Shown here: in pieces, positions 25,468-34,651 of the stretch
Layout: each line of letters starts with the position of its first letter
How positions within the stretch are numbered: position 1 is the stretch's first letter
The notes under the pieces: model-generated
Database searches by the model: none
What the model was told of the DNA's origin: nothing
What the model saw: the letters and a program-made list of their open reading frames with translations, nothing else
Translations under genes and position numbers: made by a program
Assembly: GCF_946479755.1 (NCBI RefSeq)
Contig: NZ_CAMLHC010000013.1
Coordinates: forward strand, 124,001-188,000
Source: an uncultured Chitinophaga sp.
GTDB taxonomy: Bacteria > Bacteroidota > Bacteroidia > Chitinophagales > Chitinophagaceae
Direction: 5' to 3'
DNA length: 64,000 nucleotides

Positions 25468-27222
25468 TCAGTGTTTGTTGCCGTGCATCAGCTGATCTAC
25501 CACCTGGTGGAAAGATCCTGCGTTCGTAACAGCGCCGTCGTTCACAAAAAAGATCTCGTCGGCGTTTTCGATGGTGTTGAGGCGATGCGCGATGATCACA
25601 CGGGTAGTGGTGACTGGCAGCTTATCCAGGATCTCGCCGAGCAGCTTTTCCGTCACGGTATCGATATTGGCCGTGGCTTCGTCCAGTATCAGCAGATCGG
25701 GCTTGCGCAGCACCGCCCGCATAAAGGCGATCAGTTGTTTCTGTCCCAGGCTGACACCCTCTCCGGCTGACTGTACCGGGGTTTCCAGTCCTTTTTCAAA
25801 CAGGCCCAGTAACTTTTCCAGGTTAGCCGCACGGAGCACTTCTTCCAGCTGTTCGTTGGTGTAGTTCTCGTATTCTTCGTTGCCATACAGGATATTCTCC
25901 CTGACCGTACCGGTGAACAGGATGGGGTCCTGGAGGATGAAACCGATGCGGCGCGTACGTTCCGCGGCATTGTAGGAACGGATATCTTTCCCATTCAGCA
26001 GTCCACTGCCTTTCACCGGATCATCGAGGCGGGCAATGAGCGACGCTGTGGTGGTTTTACCGCCGCCGGTGGGACCTACCAGTGCGTAAGTCTTTCCCTG
26101 CTCCAGGCGGAGGTTGATGTTATGCAGGATTTCGCGGTCTTCCGTGTAACCAAAATGCACCTGTTTCATTTCCAACAGGGGCGCGCCTTCCTGCCTTGCA
26201 TGGGCTTCGATGGTGCCCATATTGTTTTCCAGCACCAGTATTTCGGAGATGCGCTCCCATCCTGCCATCGCCGTCTGGAAGTTGGCCCACAGCGCGGCCA
26301 GCTGCCGCAGCGGGCTGTAGAAATAGTTAGCGTAAGCGATGTAGCTGACCAGCAGTCCTATCGTGAAAGCGCCGGTGCTGATCAGGTATACGCCATAAGC
26401 CAGTATCATCAGCTGGGCCAGGCTGGCCATCAGGCTGTAAAACGGCATGAACACGTTGTTGGCGATGCCCATCGCTGTAGCGGACGTATAGTTCTTCTGA
26501 TTGGCTTCATTAAAACGCTGCATAAAATAATCGCGTCTGCCGAAAGCCACTACTACTTTGAAGTTGCTGAGGCTTTCCTGGATCTCCGCACTCAGTCCGC
26601 CGACTGTTTTCAGGTTCGCAGCATTTTTCTTTTTCACCCAGGGCGACAGCAGCCGCGTGAATATCAGCGAGAGTAAGGCGGGTATCAGTGCCACTGCACC
26701 GAGTTTTACGTTGAGGGAGAACAGGAAAATACCGGCGCCGGTCATGGAAATGATACTACCGACAAACTGCATCAGGGACTGGGAGAAGAACTGGTTGAGC
26801 TTATCCGTATCGTTATTGACGCGGGAGATCAGGTCTCCGGCTTTGTTCTGGTTAAAGAACGCTACCGGCAGCTGTTGCAGTTTATGGAAGACAGCGTTGC
26901 GCAGCGTGTAGAGCGTCCGTTGCCCCACGGTGCCCATGAGTTTTGTCTGCAGATAGTTGATACCGAAGGAGGCCAGGTACACCGCCAGCAGGATGCCGGA
27001 GTACACCAGTACGCCATGGTACTGTTTGTGCATCACGTAAGTATCGATCGCGTAGGCGGTCAGCAGAGGGCCCAGCAGGTTCAGGCCGGAGGTGCCGATG
27101 GTTGCCAGCAAAGCCACTGCCAGTTTGCTTTTTTCGTGCGAAATGAGCCGCAACAAGCCTTTGAAGGCGGTGTAGTTAGACACGCCTTTTGCCGTAGCGG
27201 GTTTATTAAGATTGTAATTCAT
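25468..27222 (-). CDS. ABC exporter half-transporter B (fused membrane and ATPase domains)
   Basis: A 584-residue half-transporter with an N-terminal six-helix membrane domain (about 20-320) and a C-terminal ATPase domain. Walker A is GPTGGGKTTTAS, the Q loop is FILQDP, Walker B with catalytic Glu is LLILDEATANID, and the H loop is IIAHRLNTIE. The signature motif is degenerate (VSLGQ instead of LSGGQ). Its start at 27222 lies inside the end of the upstream ABC gene (17-bp overlap), so the two are translationally coupled. It fits the catalytic-Walker-B, weak-signature subunit of a heterodimer. The cargo is unknown. Confidence 0.92.
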   Translation of the reverse strand: MNYNLNKPATAKGVSNYTAFKGLLRLISHEKSKLAVALLATIGTSGLNLLGPLLTAYAIDTYVMHKQYHGVLVYSGILLAVYLASFGINYLQTKLMGTVGQRTLYTLRNAVFHKLQQLPVAFFNQNKAGDLISRVNNDTDKLNQFFSQSLMQFVGSIISMTGAGIFLFSLNVKLGAVALIPALLSLIFTRLLSPWVKKKNAANLKTVGGLSAEIQESLSNFKVVVAFGRRDYFMQRFNEANQKNYTSATAMGIANNVFMPFYSLMASLAQLMILAYGVYLISTGAFTIGLLVSYIAYANYFYSPLRQLAALWANFQTAMAGWERISEILVLENNMGTIEAHARQEGAPLLEMKQVHFGYTEDREILHNINLRLEQGKTYALVGPTGGGKTTTASLIARLDDPVKGSGLLNGKDIRSYNAAERTRRIGFILQDPILFTGTVRENILYGNEEYENYTNEQLEEVLRAANLEKLLGLFEKGLETPVQSAGEGVSLGQKQLIAFMRAVLRKPDLLILDEATANIDTVTEKLLGEILDKLPVTTTRVIIAHRLNTIENADEIFFVNDGAVTNAGSFHQVVDQLMHGNKH

Positions 27223-28948
27223 AGTTGCTGGTGCTTTGCTGGGAGTTAAAAATCTGTACATAGTCCGGGCTCTTTTCCATGAGTTCATCATGGGTGCCCG
27301 CTGCGATCATTTCGCCCTGCATCAGCAGGATGATCTGATCGTAGTGAGTAACGGCGCCTATTTTCTGGGTCACAGACACCAGCGTCAGGTCCGGGTAGTT
27401 GCGGTGCACATTGGCCAGGATTTTTCTTTCCGTGCGGGTATCTACGCGGGCGGTGAAATCGTCCAGCAGCAATATTTTAGGGTTGAGCGCCAGGGCGCGG
27501 GCCAGCATGAGGCGCTGTTTCTGGCCGCCGGACAGGCTGGTGCCCCGTTCGGAGACAGTGGTGCTGAGTTTTTCCGGCAGCTGGTCGGTAAACTCTTTCA
27601 CTTCCGCCGTGGTGATGGCTTTTTCCAGTGATGCGTCGGTAACCACATCGCTGAACGCAATGTTTTCCCGGACGCTCATGTTGAAGACGACGCTGTCCTG
27701 AAATACAAAGCCTACCTGCTGGTGAAAGGACTCGCTCTCATAGGCAGCAATGTCTTCTCCGTCTATTTTGATGGTGCCTTCATCTGGTTTGATCAGGCGC
27801 ATCAACAGATAGAGCAGTTGTGTTTTGCCGGCGGCCGTGGGACCTATGACCGCTACTTTGGACCCGGCTTTCACGGAGAAGGAAATATCTTTCAGGACGG
27901 GCTTTTCGCCATAGCTGAGCGATACGTGTTCGCAGGTGATGTCGCCTTCGAGATTTTTAACGAGCGTGCCCGTTTCCAGCATGTCCGGGGAGTGCAGCAC
28001 GCTGCTGATACGCTGGTAGGATGCCGTTGCCTGTGCGATGACATTGCTCATAAACCCGATCACGAGGATAGGAAATATCAGCAGTGTCAGGTAGCTGTTG
28101 AACGCCGCGAAGTCACCGATGGTCATACTGCCGTCGATCACGAAGCGGCCGCCCAGGGCTAGTATCGCCAGGCCGGTCATGTTGGCCGTAAAAACGATCA
28201 CGGGGATCAGGCCGGCGAACAGCTTCAGGATGGAAAGGCCGAAGTCCAGCGCTTTCCCGTTGGCATCGAGGAACTTTTCGTATTCCCGCTGCTGTGAATT
28301 CACTACGCTGATAAGCGCTGCGCCCAGGATGCTTTCGTTGATCACTTTATTGAGGCGGTCCATGATTTCGCGGCTTTTCATGAACAGCGTTCTTACTTTC
28401 TTCAGCACAAAGAAAAAGGCGGTACCCATGATGGGGATAGCGGCGATTACCACCAGCGCCAGCTTCCAGTCGATGGTCAGCAGCAGGACACTGGCGCCGA
28501 TAATAATAAAGATCGACGATACCAGCGATACGATGGCCTGGGACACGAACAGTTTAATGGAGTCCACATCGGCGGTGAGGTTGGTGAGCAGTCGTGATGG
28601 GTTGGACTGTTCCATCCAGGCGTAACTCTGGCGGGATATCTTTTCCGCCAGTTGTTCGCGCAGATTTTTAGCCACCTTTTCAGACGCGTACGTCTGGATG
28701 ATGTTTTGCAGGTAGGTGAAGACGAAGATCAGTAAAGCGGCCAGCCCGAATTTGATGATCAGGGGTTCATACGCGAAGTGGCTGTGTGAAAAGTCATCTA
28801 TCCCCTGCCCGATGATTTTAGGCAGCCACAGGTTCAGGCTGTTGCCCAGGAGGGCAAACAACACGAGCATGGCTATCAAACCTTTGTAGGGCCGTAACAA
28901 TCCAAAGATACCTGAGGGTTTTTTCTCCTTTCCGGAAGGTTGTTTCAT
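27206..28948 (-). CDS. ABC exporter half-transporter A (degenerate ATPase site)
   Basis: A 580-residue half-transporter with a six-helix membrane domain and an ATPase domain. Walker A is GPTAAGKTQLLYL, Q loop VFQDSVV, and the signature is canonical (LSGGQKQR). Walker B ends LLLDDFTARVD, so the catalytic Glu is Asp, and the H-loop His is Gln (VSVTQKIG). Loss of both residues here, with a weak signature in the partner, places all defects in the same composite ATP site, as in TM287/288-type heterodimers. A promoter-like sequence lies just upstream at 28996-29027. Confidence 0.92.
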   Translation of the reverse strand: MKQPSGKEKKPSGIFGLLRPYKGLIAMLVLFALLGNSLNLWLPKIIGQGIDDFSHSHFAYEPLIIKFGLAALLIFVFTYLQNIIQTYASEKVAKNLREQLAEKISRQSYAWMEQSNPSRLLTNLTADVDSIKLFVSQAIVSLVSSIFIIIGASVLLLTIDWKLALVVIAAIPIMGTAFFFVLKKVRTLFMKSREIMDRLNKVINESILGAALISVVNSQQREYEKFLDANGKALDFGLSILKLFAGLIPVIVFTANMTGLAILALGGRFVIDGSMTIGDFAAFNSYLTLLIFPILVIGFMSNVIAQATASYQRISSVLHSPDMLETGTLVKNLEGDITCEHVSLSYGEKPVLKDISFSVKAGSKVAVIGPTAAGKTQLLYLLMRLIKPDEGTIKIDGEDIAAYESESFHQQVGFVFQDSVVFNMSVRENIAFSDVVTDASLEKAITTAEVKEFTDQLPEKLSTTVSERGTSLSGGQKQRLMLARALALNPKILLLDDFTARVDTRTERKILANVHRNYPDLTLVSVTQKIGAVTHYDQIILLMQGEMIAAGTHDELMEKSPDYVQIFNSQQSTSNYELQS

Positions 28949-28995
28949 ATAATTGGGCGGTGATTAAAGTATGAGGTGCATGGTGAGCGATCATA

Positions 28996-29027
28996 CAAAC
29001 TTAAAAACTTAAACATATAAAGTCAAT
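28996..29027 (-). promoter_or_regulatory. Bacteroidota-type promoter for the ABC exporter operon
   Basis: On the minus strand, ATTGAC (29027-29022) is followed after about 18 bases by TAAGTTTG (29003-28996), a full match to the TAnnTTTG -7 element. The -33 element is imperfect. It lies 48 bp upstream of the first ABC gene. Confidence 0.5.
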
Positions 29028-29095
29028 ACTTAGAGGAAGACGAACTGCCTCCCGAAATATTGCAGCCATCCACCATTTTTGCCGGCACAAAAATA

Positions 29096-29110
29096 TTGAA
29101 CAGTGTTCAA
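29096..29110. promoter_or_regulatory. Palindrome upstream of the ABC exporter, candidate operator
   Basis: TTGAACA and TGTTCAA are perfect 7-bp inverted arms around a single G, in the spacer upstream of the exporter promoter. The size and symmetry suit a dimeric repressor such as TetR or MarR, but none is encoded nearby. Confidence 0.4.
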
Positions 29111-29152
29111 ATTTTGAAACAATATTATAAATAACTGGAAAAAATATTTTCC

Positions 29153-31840
29153 TCAGCGGTGAAATTTGTGGTCCGGCACCGGGGAAAGCAGCGCTACCGG
29201 GCAGTTATGCGTGCCCGGCAGGGCCAGTTGTCCGTTTTGCGCGGTCAGGACCTCCCCGGTAAAAACATTTTTCCATTTGAGCGGTGCATTGGCTGGCAGG
29301 GATAACGGGGCCAGGTCGTGTTTGCCGAGGTGTGCAGCCGGCAGCAGGGGCGCCACGACAATACACCAGTCCTGCCGGTATTTGCGCGCATAAGCGATCT
29401 GGGTGTTCTGTTCCCCGCTGGTCAGCGGGATATATTCCCCGTGGATGAACAGGGAGGCGTGGGCGTTTCTGAGCTGTAACGCTTTACTGACCAGGTACAG
29501 CTTTTCTCTGCCAATACCTGCTTTGGCGCCGGCATGTTCTTTCGGCCACCCCGGCGCATGGTCGTTTTCCTGCCAGGCGGCCAGGAGCTTCCGGCGCAGC
29601 GGGTAATTGACCAGGTGATGCCCGTCGTTGTTACCGGCGCTGAAATCCCATAGTTCGCAGCCCTGATAGATATCCGGTATACCGGGGGCCGTTATCTTGA
29701 TCAGTGTTTGTGCCAGGGAAAAGAGGTGGGCATGTGCTCCGAGTTTTTCCGCCAGCTGATGCATCCCGTGGAGAAAAGCGCTGCCGGGCGTCAGTATTTT
29801 TTCGATGAACTGCAGGCAGGCCAGTTCATAGGCGGTATCGGGCATCAGCCAGGAGCTGTGCACTTTGGCTTCCCGCACCACCTTCAGGAAAGTGGCGGTG
29901 ATATGCGCGGGGAAACTGTTGTCCGTCTCTCCCGAAGCGGGCAGGCAGGCGAAGACCGCCTGGTAGATAAAATACTCATCATTGAGGTCCGGCGCCGGTT
30001 TTTCATCGATCGGCGTGATCAGGTCGTGGTTAGCGGTATGCCAGGCCTGTACCTGTTGTATCCACAGATCGGGAATAACGGTCAGTGCGTTGAGCCGGAT
30101 GCGGGCATCTTCTCCCCAGCGGGTGTCGTGGGTGGCGGTGGTATTGAGGGAGAAAGGCGACAGGTACTGCCGTACGGCCATGCGTTCGTGGAAGCCGTCC
30201 AGCGTGCATTTGTTTTGCACTGGCGAGTCGCCGGCTTCATTGTGCGACAGCAATGCATTGTATACGTAGAACAACGTTTCTTCTACACTTTCCCGGTACA
30301 GTTGTCCGGCGAACTGGGTGATTTTTTTCAGCAGCAGTAGTGCGGCGGCAGTCTGCTGTTGTTTTTTATCGGGGTCCCAGAAAGAACGGATCAGCTCCAG
30401 CGCGGTACCGGTAGCAGGATTACGCAGGATGGCGTCTTCTATGGCCTGGTCCAGCTGCCGTGTGTCTGTTGCCGACAAGGGCCATCCCTCCGGATAGATC
30501 CGGTTGGCCGGCAGGCATACCATAAAATCGCCGATAGCCATTTTCAGCCGTCCGTTGTCCGTCTCCGGCTGCACCAGCTTACCGCGGAAGACTTCCCGTA
30601 CCAGGTTATCCCATTCACCGTTCATATGTTTTTCCAGCACCAGCTGTTTTTTGCTACGGGCCAGTTTGGGATATTGCGCCAGGCCGGGAAAATGGGTACG
30701 GTAAAAGCGACCCAGTTTCTCCATGCCTTCTCCGTCTGTGAGCAGCTGGCTTACGCCGGCCAGGAAATCGTAGCCGGTACTCCCCTGCAACGCCCATCGC
30801 TCCGGCAACGTTTCATGACCAGCCAATATCTTCTCTGCGATGATGTAGCAGTTGTTGCCGAACAGTTCCCGCAGATGATAAATGTATTGGGCCGGGTCCA
30901 GCAGTCCGTCGATCTGGTCAATGCGTAATCCCTGGATAATGCCTTCCTGGTAGAGGCGGTGCAGGAAACCATGGTATTCTTCGAACACCGCTTTGTCTTC
31001 CATGCGCAGTGCGATGTGTTCGTTGACGCCCAGGAAGCGGCGGTAGTTGATGCGAAAATCCGCTTCACTCCTCGCGGTAAATGTATAGTGCTGTAGGTCC
31101 AGTAGCTCATGAAGGAGTGCCGTATTGTTGTTCACCAGCTCCAACAGCGGCAGGAAGGCCTGTTTACGGGGCGGTTTCAGCAGGGCTCTCATCGCTTCCC
31201 AGTCCGGCAGTGAGCGGCGTTGTAAGATATTTCCCTTCATCCCGGTGAGCCAGTTTTTCACCACGTCCATGCCTGGCGGCAGTATGTTCAGCAGCCATTT
31301 GTAGCTTTTGGCAGACAGCGGGTACGACTGTCCACCGGTGGTGATGCTCAGCCCCAGCGTACTGTAGCTAAGCCGGACACCACCATCAGCGATGGTTTCC
31401 CGGAGATTTTTTTTCAGGAAAGGCGCCATCAGTTTTCCGTGGAGATCAGGATCAGGATGATGCCAGTCGATATCAAAATAGTTGTAATAAGGGGAGGCCG
31501 TACCTCTCTCCAGGGCGTCCATCAGCCGTGCGTTGTGGCAATGGAACGCCATATAGTTGGGCACGATGTCCTGTATCCAGCTCATGCCCAGTGAGCGGAG
31601 CCTTACATGCAGCTGCCGCATATGGGCCAGCGAGCCGATGGTGCTGTTAATTTCGCGGGGATTGGTGATATCATAACCGTGGCGGCTTCCGGGCGCTGTT
31701 TCAAAAACCGGCGAGGCATAGATAGTAGTGATACCCAGCTGGTGCAGGTAGTCCAGTTGTTTTTCGAGGTCTGTAAAGGTAAAATCCCTGTTAAACTGAA
31801 TGCGGTAGGTGGCTACCGGTGTAAAGAACTCATTCCTCAT
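29153..31840 (-). CDS. treY: Malto-oligosyltrehalose synthase
   Basis: Isomerises the reducing end of malto-oligosaccharides to a trehalose unit (GH13_26), in the TreY-TreZ route from glycogen or starch to trehalose. The ATG at 31840 gives 895 residues. Conserved features are the N-terminal ATYRIQFNRDFTF and IYASPVFETAPGSRHGYDI, catalytic Asp in GLRIDQIDGLLDP, acid/base Glu in CYIIAEKIL, and the third Asp in TATHDTRWGEDARIRL. All three catalytic positions are intact. Its start overlaps the end of treZ by 11 bp, so the genes are coupled. Confidence 0.93.
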   Translation of the reverse strand: MRNEFFTPVATYRIQFNRDFTFTDLEKQLDYLHQLGITTIYASPVFETAPGSRHGYDITNPREINSTIGSLAHMRQLHVRLRSLGMSWIQDIVPNYMAFHCHNARLMDALERGTASPYYNYFDIDWHHPDPDLHGKLMAPFLKKNLRETIADGGVRLSYSTLGLSITTGGQSYPLSAKSYKWLLNILPPGMDVVKNWLTGMKGNILQRRSLPDWEAMRALLKPPRKQAFLPLLELVNNNTALLHELLDLQHYTFTARSEADFRINYRRFLGVNEHIALRMEDKAVFEEYHGFLHRLYQEGIIQGLRIDQIDGLLDPAQYIYHLRELFGNNCYIIAEKILAGHETLPERWALQGSTGYDFLAGVSQLLTDGEGMEKLGRFYRTHFPGLAQYPKLARSKKQLVLEKHMNGEWDNLVREVFRGKLVQPETDNGRLKMAIGDFMVCLPANRIYPEGWPLSATDTRQLDQAIEDAILRNPATGTALELIRSFWDPDKKQQQTAAALLLLKKITQFAGQLYRESVEETLFYVYNALLSHNEAGDSPVQNKCTLDGFHERMAVRQYLSPFSLNTTATHDTRWGEDARIRLNALTVIPDLWIQQVQAWHTANHDLITPIDEKPAPDLNDEYFIYQAVFACLPASGETDNSFPAHITATFLKVVREAKVHSSWLMPDTAYELACLQFIEKILTPGSAFLHGMHQLAEKLGAHAHLFSLAQTLIKITAPGIPDIYQGCELWDFSAGNNDGHHLVNYPLRRKLLAAWQENDHAPGWPKEHAGAKAGIGREKLYLVSKALQLRNAHASLFIHGEYIPLTSGEQNTQIAYARKYRQDWCIVVAPLLPAAHLGKHDLAPLSLPANAPLKWKNVFTGEVLTAQNGQLALPGTHNCPVALLSPVPDHKFHR

Positions 31841-33587
31841 GATGCGCCATTTCATATACGACAGCCGAGAGGGGCTGCAGCAAAATCGGTTCATTTTCCA
31901 GTATCTCATCAGCAGCTTTCACACCCGGACCGTTCCACATTTCATGCGCAGAGTCGAATATCTTCTTTAATGGTGTTGGGGCCACATGATGATAAGTTTG
32001 CATGCCCTTATCAAAATTCAATAGTATCAACACCGTATCCTGCCCGCTGGTTCGTTTTATGACGAGTAATGGCAGTTGACCGACAGGATGTACCTGTAAC
32101 GCGTCTTTCGAAGTGGCGCGCATAGCGGGCCGGTGTTTACGGAAAGCGATCAGAAAACGGTAACAGGCCAGCAAAGCAGCATTCCGCACTGTGGTGGTGT
32201 CCCATTGCAGGCGGCTGCGCCGGAAGGCGTCAGCATCGTTCATCGTTGTAAAAGACAAAAAGGGAGCTGTCTCCCCGTATTCTTCTCCCATAAATAACAG
32301 CGGAATAAAAGGAGAAAGAATAACAGCAGAGACCGCCAGCTTCAGCGCCTCAAAAGACACCAGGGCGCCCAGCCGCTCTCCTTGTTTCCGGCGCCCTGTC
32401 TGTTCGTGGTTTTGTGAGAAGACAATAAAATGCCGTGCGTCGCTGTTCACCAGCTGACGGCCGAACTTCCGCCTGCGAAACGGCGAATACTGCCCGGTGT
32501 AGACAATTGCGTTGGTGAAAGCCTGTGCCAGATGGGCCAGCTCTCCGAAGTCTTCGTAACAGCCGGCCGTTTCACCCGTCAGCAGGCTGTGCAGCGCATG
32601 GTGGAACTCATCCGCCCACTGGGCATTAAATCCATAGCCGCCAATAGACACCGGGTTGGTATAACGGGGATCGTTCAAATCTGTGGAGGCGATGAGCAGT
32701 TTACGTTTACCTGTCTGCTGCTCCAGCTCTCCTACGGCTTCTGACAGTTCCCAGGCAAAATGCTGCGCGCTGTTGTCCTGGCAGCCGTGCAGTGTATCCA
32801 GCCGCAGCCCGTCGATGTGGAACTCGTCCAGCCACATGAGCGCGTTCTGTATATAGAAATCCCGTACGGGATCGCACCAGGCATCATCGAGATTGACGCC
32901 CGGCCCTCCTGCGGTAGTATATTTCCGGGTGAAGTAAGGCCCGAAGTCGGACTGGTAGTTTCCTTCCGCGTTGCTGCGGCAGAAAGACACGTCGAGGATG
33001 ACGGCCATCCCCAGATGATGGGCAGTATTGACCAACGCCTTAAAATCGTCTGCCGTACCATAACGGTTATGTAACGCAAACGGATATACGCCGTCGTATC
33101 CCCAGTTGCGGTCACCGGCAAACATGCAGACCGGCATCAGTTCAATGGCGGTGATACCGAGGGCTTCCAGGGCAGGCAGCCGTTCCCTGGCGGCCTGAAA
33201 GGTACCTTCCGGGGTAAAAGCGCCGATATGTATTTCGTAAATGATCAGGTCTTCCGGAGAAATACCTTTCCACTGCTGATCGGTAAAAGTAAAACTGGCG
33301 GGGTCCGTTACGCAGGAAGCGCGGTGCACGGTACTTTCCTGGCGGCGGGAAGCAGGGTCCGGCCGTTGCAGCTGTTCATCCAGCAGATAATAGTAATGCA
33401 TGCCATCGGTAACGCCCTGCAGGGTAGTGCTCCAGTAGCCGTTATCTTCCGCTGTCAGCGGATAGGCCACTTCTTCCCCACCCAGCAGGAGCAGTGTCAC
33501 ACTTTTCCTGAATGGCGCCCATACACGGAAAACACATTCCCCGTTTTCTTTCAGCAATGCTCCTTGTTGTTGATAACGTGTCATCAT
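31830..33587 (-). CDS. treZ: Malto-oligosyltrehalose trehalohydrolase-like protein with altered active site
   Basis: A TreZ family protein (GH13_10) of 585 residues, which normally hydrolyses the alpha-1,4 bond next to the terminal trehalose unit. The N-terminal CBM48-like domain (FRVWAPFRKSVTLLL) and the barrel are well matched (IYEIHIGAFTPEGTF, WGYDGVYPFA, GFNAQWADEFHHALH). The nucleophile Asp264 in GLRLDTLHG is present. The acid/base Glu expected in IAESDLNDP is Ser301 (IASTDLNDP), and the NHD Asp is Glu395 (SQNHEQTGRR). The enzyme may be inactive or changed. Co-transcribed with treY. The first two codons are both ATG. Confidence 0.88.
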   Translation of the reverse strand: MMTRYQQQGALLKENGECVFRVWAPFRKSVTLLLLGGEEVAYPLTAEDNGYWSTTLQGVTDGMHYYYLLDEQLQRPDPASRRQESTVHRASCVTDPASFTFTDQQWKGISPEDLIIYEIHIGAFTPEGTFQAARERLPALEALGITAIELMPVCMFAGDRNWGYDGVYPFALHNRYGTADDFKALVNTAHHLGMAVILDVSFCRSNAEGNYQSDFGPYFTRKYTTAGGPGVNLDDAWCDPVRDFYIQNALMWLDEFHIDGLRLDTLHGCQDNSAQHFAWELSEAVGELEQQTGKRKLLIASTDLNDPRYTNPVSIGGYGFNAQWADEFHHALHSLLTGETAGCYEDFGELAHLAQAFTNAIVYTGQYSPFRRRKFGRQLVNSDARHFIVFSQNHEQTGRRKQGERLGALVSFEALKLAVSAVILSPFIPLLFMGEEYGETAPFLSFTTMNDADAFRRSRLQWDTTTVRNAALLACYRFLIAFRKHRPAMRATSKDALQVHPVGQLPLLVIKRTSGQDTVLILLNFDKGMQTYHHVAPTPLKKIFDSAHEMWNGPGVKAADEILENEPILLQPLSAVVYEMAHHEE

Positions 33588-33653
33588 CTCGCTGGTATTT
33601 AAGACAAGGAAATTATTTCACGCCAACCCGTGGGAAGCACGGCTATTGTTCCG

Positions 33654-34097
33654 CTATACCAATACCACAGCGGGCTGTACTTCCGGCAGCGATGCAGGCT
33701 GTTTTCCGCTGACGGTTTCAAATATCAGCTTCAGCCCGTCGCGCAGCGCATGCAGGTTGGAAGGTTTTACCATCCAGTCGGTGGCGCCCATAAATTTCAT
33801 CCGGGTCATATCTTCCGGGTTAAAAGAGGCTGCATAGAAAATCACCGGAACATCCGCCAGCAGCGGAGACTGCTGGAGCGCTTCCAGTTGGCGGACACCA
33901 TCAACAGCAGGCTGACGGGTATGCAGGAAAATATAGTCCGGTTTGTATGCCTGTTGAGCAGCATAGGATAAAGCATGGGTGGCGTTATCAAAACAAATGC
34001 AGGCCCGGGTTGCCTGTAACAGATCGAGTGCAAGGAAAAACTGGTTTCTGTTGTCACGAACTTCATCAATCAAAAAGCAGGAAAACTTCTGTTTCAT
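33654..34097 (-). CDS. Receiver-domain protein lacking the phosphoacceptor Asp
   Basis: A stand-alone response-regulator receiver fold of 147 residues from the ATG at 34097. The beta-alpha pattern is recognisable: FSCFLIDEVRDNRNQFF at the acidic pocket, KPDYIFLHTRQPAVDG at the phosphorylation loop, PVIFYAASFN, and the conserved Lys in DWMVKPSN. The phosphoacceptor Asp is replaced by His59, so it cannot be phosphorylated in the usual way. No output domain is present. It lies 66 bp upstream of treZ on the same strand and could share its transcript, but a link to trehalose metabolism is only positional. Confidence 0.78.
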   Translation of the reverse strand: MKQKFSCFLIDEVRDNRNQFFLALDLLQATRACICFDNATHALSYAAQQAYKPDYIFLHTRQPAVDGVRQLEALQQSPLLADVPVIFYAASFNPEDMTRMKFMGATDWMVKPSNLHALRDGLKLIFETVSGKQPASLPEVQPAVVLV

Positions 34098-34346
34098 TGT
34101 AACGGATAGTTTATTCACATGGTAAACAAAAATGGCTAACAACCGGCAGATCTCAAAAGAAATGCCGGCGCAAAATTACGGTATATTCACATCGTTATTT
34201 TCTTTCCTGTAGATAAAAATCCCATTTCGTGTAATGTGCGTGTAAAATCATCGCGAAGGGGCCGGCCGGAGGCCGCCAAAACAGTGAAAATAAAAAACCG
34301 GCAGTCATTTTTTGATGACCCCGGTCATATGCGAACATTAAATCCG

Positions 34347-34550
34347 CTAACCCATTGCGCTGCTGTAGATATCTTCCTGCTGAGCCGGATGATGGTTCTG
34401 TCCGAATATCTTTTCTTTCGTATGTGTATCGTCTTCCATAACACCGGCAGAACGATCGATCATTCTCCCTTTGTTTTTCCTGAGCATGTAAAGTATCAAA
34501 CCTGCCGCCGCAGTTCCTACAATGGTGGACGCTAACAATATCTTTTTCAT
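34347..34550 (-). CDS. Small membrane-anchored protein (67 aa)
   Basis: A 67-residue protein with one N-terminal membrane segment (KKILLASTIVGTAAAGLILYML) and a basic then acidic hydrophilic tail (RKNKGRMIDRS, then DDTHTKEKIFGQ). It resembles the YtxH-like small envelope proteins of Bacteroidota, but I cannot assign a family. The overlapping 129-residue frame on the same strand is Cys/Arg/His-rich and lacks any such pattern, so I prefer this reading. Confidence 0.65.
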   Translation of the reverse strand: MKKILLASTIVGTAAAGLILYMLRKNKGRMIDRSAGVMEDDTHTKEKIFGQNHHPAQQEDIYSSAMG

Positions 34551-34651
34551 GGTGATGAGTTTTAATGCTGTAGTTGTCCGCCAAGAGTTATGCCATGAAA
34601 CCGCGGTGCGGCAGATTTAACATTTTGCTGGCAAACGGAGGCGTTGCCTGC

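Noticed and set aside
29137..29152. GGAAAA/TTTTCC palindrome just after treY as a terminator
   Set aside because: The stem is short and AT-only in its centre, and no T-run follows in the minus direction, so it is too weak to call.
34195..34584. 129-codon minus-strand frame overlapping the 67-aa membrane protein
   Set aside because: It is rich in Cys, His and Arg with no recognisable structure, whereas the shorter frame has a clear membrane segment and typical composition.
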